Part shown: positions 6,748 to 7,280 of the stretch, one piece after another
How the letters are laid out: every line of letters starts with the position of its first letter
Position numbering within the stretch: the first letter of the stretch is position 1
Assembly: GCA_018060305.1 (NCBI GenBank)
Contig: JAGOWF010000072.1
Coordinates: forward strand, 3,981 to 11,260
Length of the DNA: 7,280 bases
Source of the DNA: Pyrinomonadaceae bacterium
GTDB taxonomy: Bacteria > Acidobacteriota > Blastocatellia > Pyrinomonadales > Pyrinomonadaceae
Direction: 5' to 3'
Notes under the pieces: generated by a model
Database searches by the model: none
What the model saw: only the letters and a program-made list of their open reading frames with translations
Told to the model about the DNA's origin: nothing
Position numbers and translations under genes: made by a program

Positions 6748-6810
6748 AACAGGATGGACAGGATAAACAGGATGAACTCTCTAAATCCTGCTTATCCTGT
6801 TCATCCTGTT
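6748..6810. repeat. Intergenic inverted repeat of 9-base units (ACAGGATRR)
   Basis: The left arm 6748-6773 contains three tandem 9-base units ACAGGATGG, ACAGGATAA, ACAGGATGA; the right arm 6785-6810 is its reverse complement with two transitions in 26 positions; the loop is 11 bases (6774-6784). On the minus strand the hairpin is followed by TTTTAATATA, so it could end transcription of the upstream hypothetical gene or stabilise RNA ends. It occupies most of the 91-base gap between the hypothetical gene and the branching-enzyme gene. From general knowledge, similar CAGGAT-type palindromes are scattered between genes in several environmental bacterial genomes; I cannot confirm copies here. Confidence 0.85.
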
Positions 6811-6824
6811 AGGATCTCGCTTGA

Positions 6825-7280
6825 CTACCGAATGCTATGCGAACTGATCGGCGTATAGCGTTTCGACGATACTTTGCGCGGATTGAGTGCCTTTGGGAAA
6901 TGGATGAGACTGGCACCGTGAACGGCGGCTGAGAACTCTTCCTCAGTCCACTCAGCTTCGTCGATGTCGAAATATTCCTTCAGTGCCGACTGGGCCTTTA
7001 CCGCGTTGACCTTTTCGACATTCGCCTGAAGTATCGCGAACAGAGCGGGGCCGACGCGCCAGCGAAGTTCCTCGAGCGTGAAGCCGCTTGCGAGAGCCAG
7101 CATCGCGTAGCGAATGTCATCAGCCGCAATTCCGTCGAGAGCATACTCGCTGCTGCCAATGAATCGAGAGAATGCTATGTGTGAGGCGTTGTCGGCCGTG
7201 ATCGGGTCGTCGCCCGCCATTGCGACGTCAAACGCGTCGCCGGCAAAGCCCGATACGTCGAGCACCTCGGCAAACTTCGT
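6825..7280 (-). CDS. Hypothetical protein, C-terminal part (5' end outside window)
   Basis: The frame is open to the window edge: codons upstream of the GTG at 7265 read TKFAE, so the gene probably continues beyond 7280. The visible 151 residues are soluble in character: no TM segment, an acidic first two thirds (for example EYFDIDEAEWTEEEF) and a basic Ser-rich tail (NPRKVSSKRYTP). Segments DDIRYAMLALASGFTLEELR and RVGPALFAILQANVEKVNAV look helical. I do not recognise a family or any catalytic motif. It lies upstream of the branching-enzyme gene on the same strand, 91 bases away, but a large hairpin separates them, so co-transcription is doubtful. The long clean frame with no competing strong ORF supports a real gene. 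Confidence 0.7.
   Translation of the reverse strand, partial: TKFAEVLDVSGFAGDAFDVAMAGDDPITADNASHIAFSRFIGSSEYALDGIAADDIRYAMLALASGFTLEELRWRVGPALFAILQANVEKVNAVKAQSALKEYFDIDEAEWTEEEFSAAVHGASLIHFPKALNPRKVSSKRYTPISSHSIR

Noticed and set aside
6734..6769. Promoter for the branching enzyme with -10 TAATAT on the minus strand
   Set aside because: The -10 candidate (6741-6746) matches 4 of 6, no -35 can be found at 16-18 bases, and it would leave almost no leader; the AT-rich tail of the hairpin explains it as well.
5322..6810. CRISPR-like repeats
   Set aside because: The repeated units are 7-9 bases, contiguous or inverted, with no 25-40 base direct repeats separated by unique spacers and no cas genes.
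6630..6812. 60-residue plus-strand ORF ending in KSCLSCSSC
   Set aside because: Its tail is just the translation of the CAGGAT inverted repeat and the rest is antisense to the branching-enzyme gene.

Overview
The window looks like ordinary chromosome from a moderately GC-rich Gram-negative-type bacterium. My best guess is Acidobacteriota (Blastocatellia / Pyrinomonadales-like). That rests on a secreted reprolysin-type protease ending in DFDGDGKTDLAVFRP-type repeats, a GH57 branching enzyme, genes that mostly lack a Shine-Dalgarno sequence, and several short palindromic repeats. It comes from family recognition, not from a marker-gene comparison.

Layout from left to right. (1) Positions 1-2001, plus strand: the C-terminal part of a large secreted zinc metalloprotease (catalytic HExxHxxGxxH, PKD-like and Ig-like domains, six FG-GAP/VCBS-like repeats); its N-terminus lies outside the window. 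(2) Positions 2031-2070: a hairpin with an A-run on one side and a T-run on the other, well placed as a bidirectional terminator between convergent genes. (3) Positions 2093-3131, minus strand: a two-gene unit of a YtxH-family protein followed by a DUF948/YtxG-like coiled-coil membrane protein, with a palindrome in the 55-base gap between them. (4) Positions 3132-3274: a divergent promoter region. (5) Positions 3275-5080, plus strand: complete lepA (elongation factor 4). (6) Positions 5075-6733, minus strand: a GH57 1,4-alpha-glucan branching enzyme whose stop codon overlaps that of lepA in a TCATGA palindrome. (7) Positions 6734-6824: a gap mostly filled by a long inverted repeat built of 9-base units. 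(8) Positions 6825-7280, minus strand: the C-terminal part of an unrecognised gene that runs off the window edge.

The genes do not form one pathway: they cover translation (LepA), glycogen structure (branching enzyme), envelope or stress functions (YtxH/YtxG-like) and extracellular proteolysis. I see no defence, mobile, CRISPR or biosynthetic system. The most interesting signal is a set of three unrelated-sequence palindromic elements that share one design: short tandem units (7, 7 and 9 bases) repeated on each arm of an inverted repeat. One of them, 77 bases long, sits in frame inside the branching-enzyme gene and adds about 26 residues, much as Rickettsia palindromic elements do in other genomes. 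No intergenic stretch reaches 300 bases.
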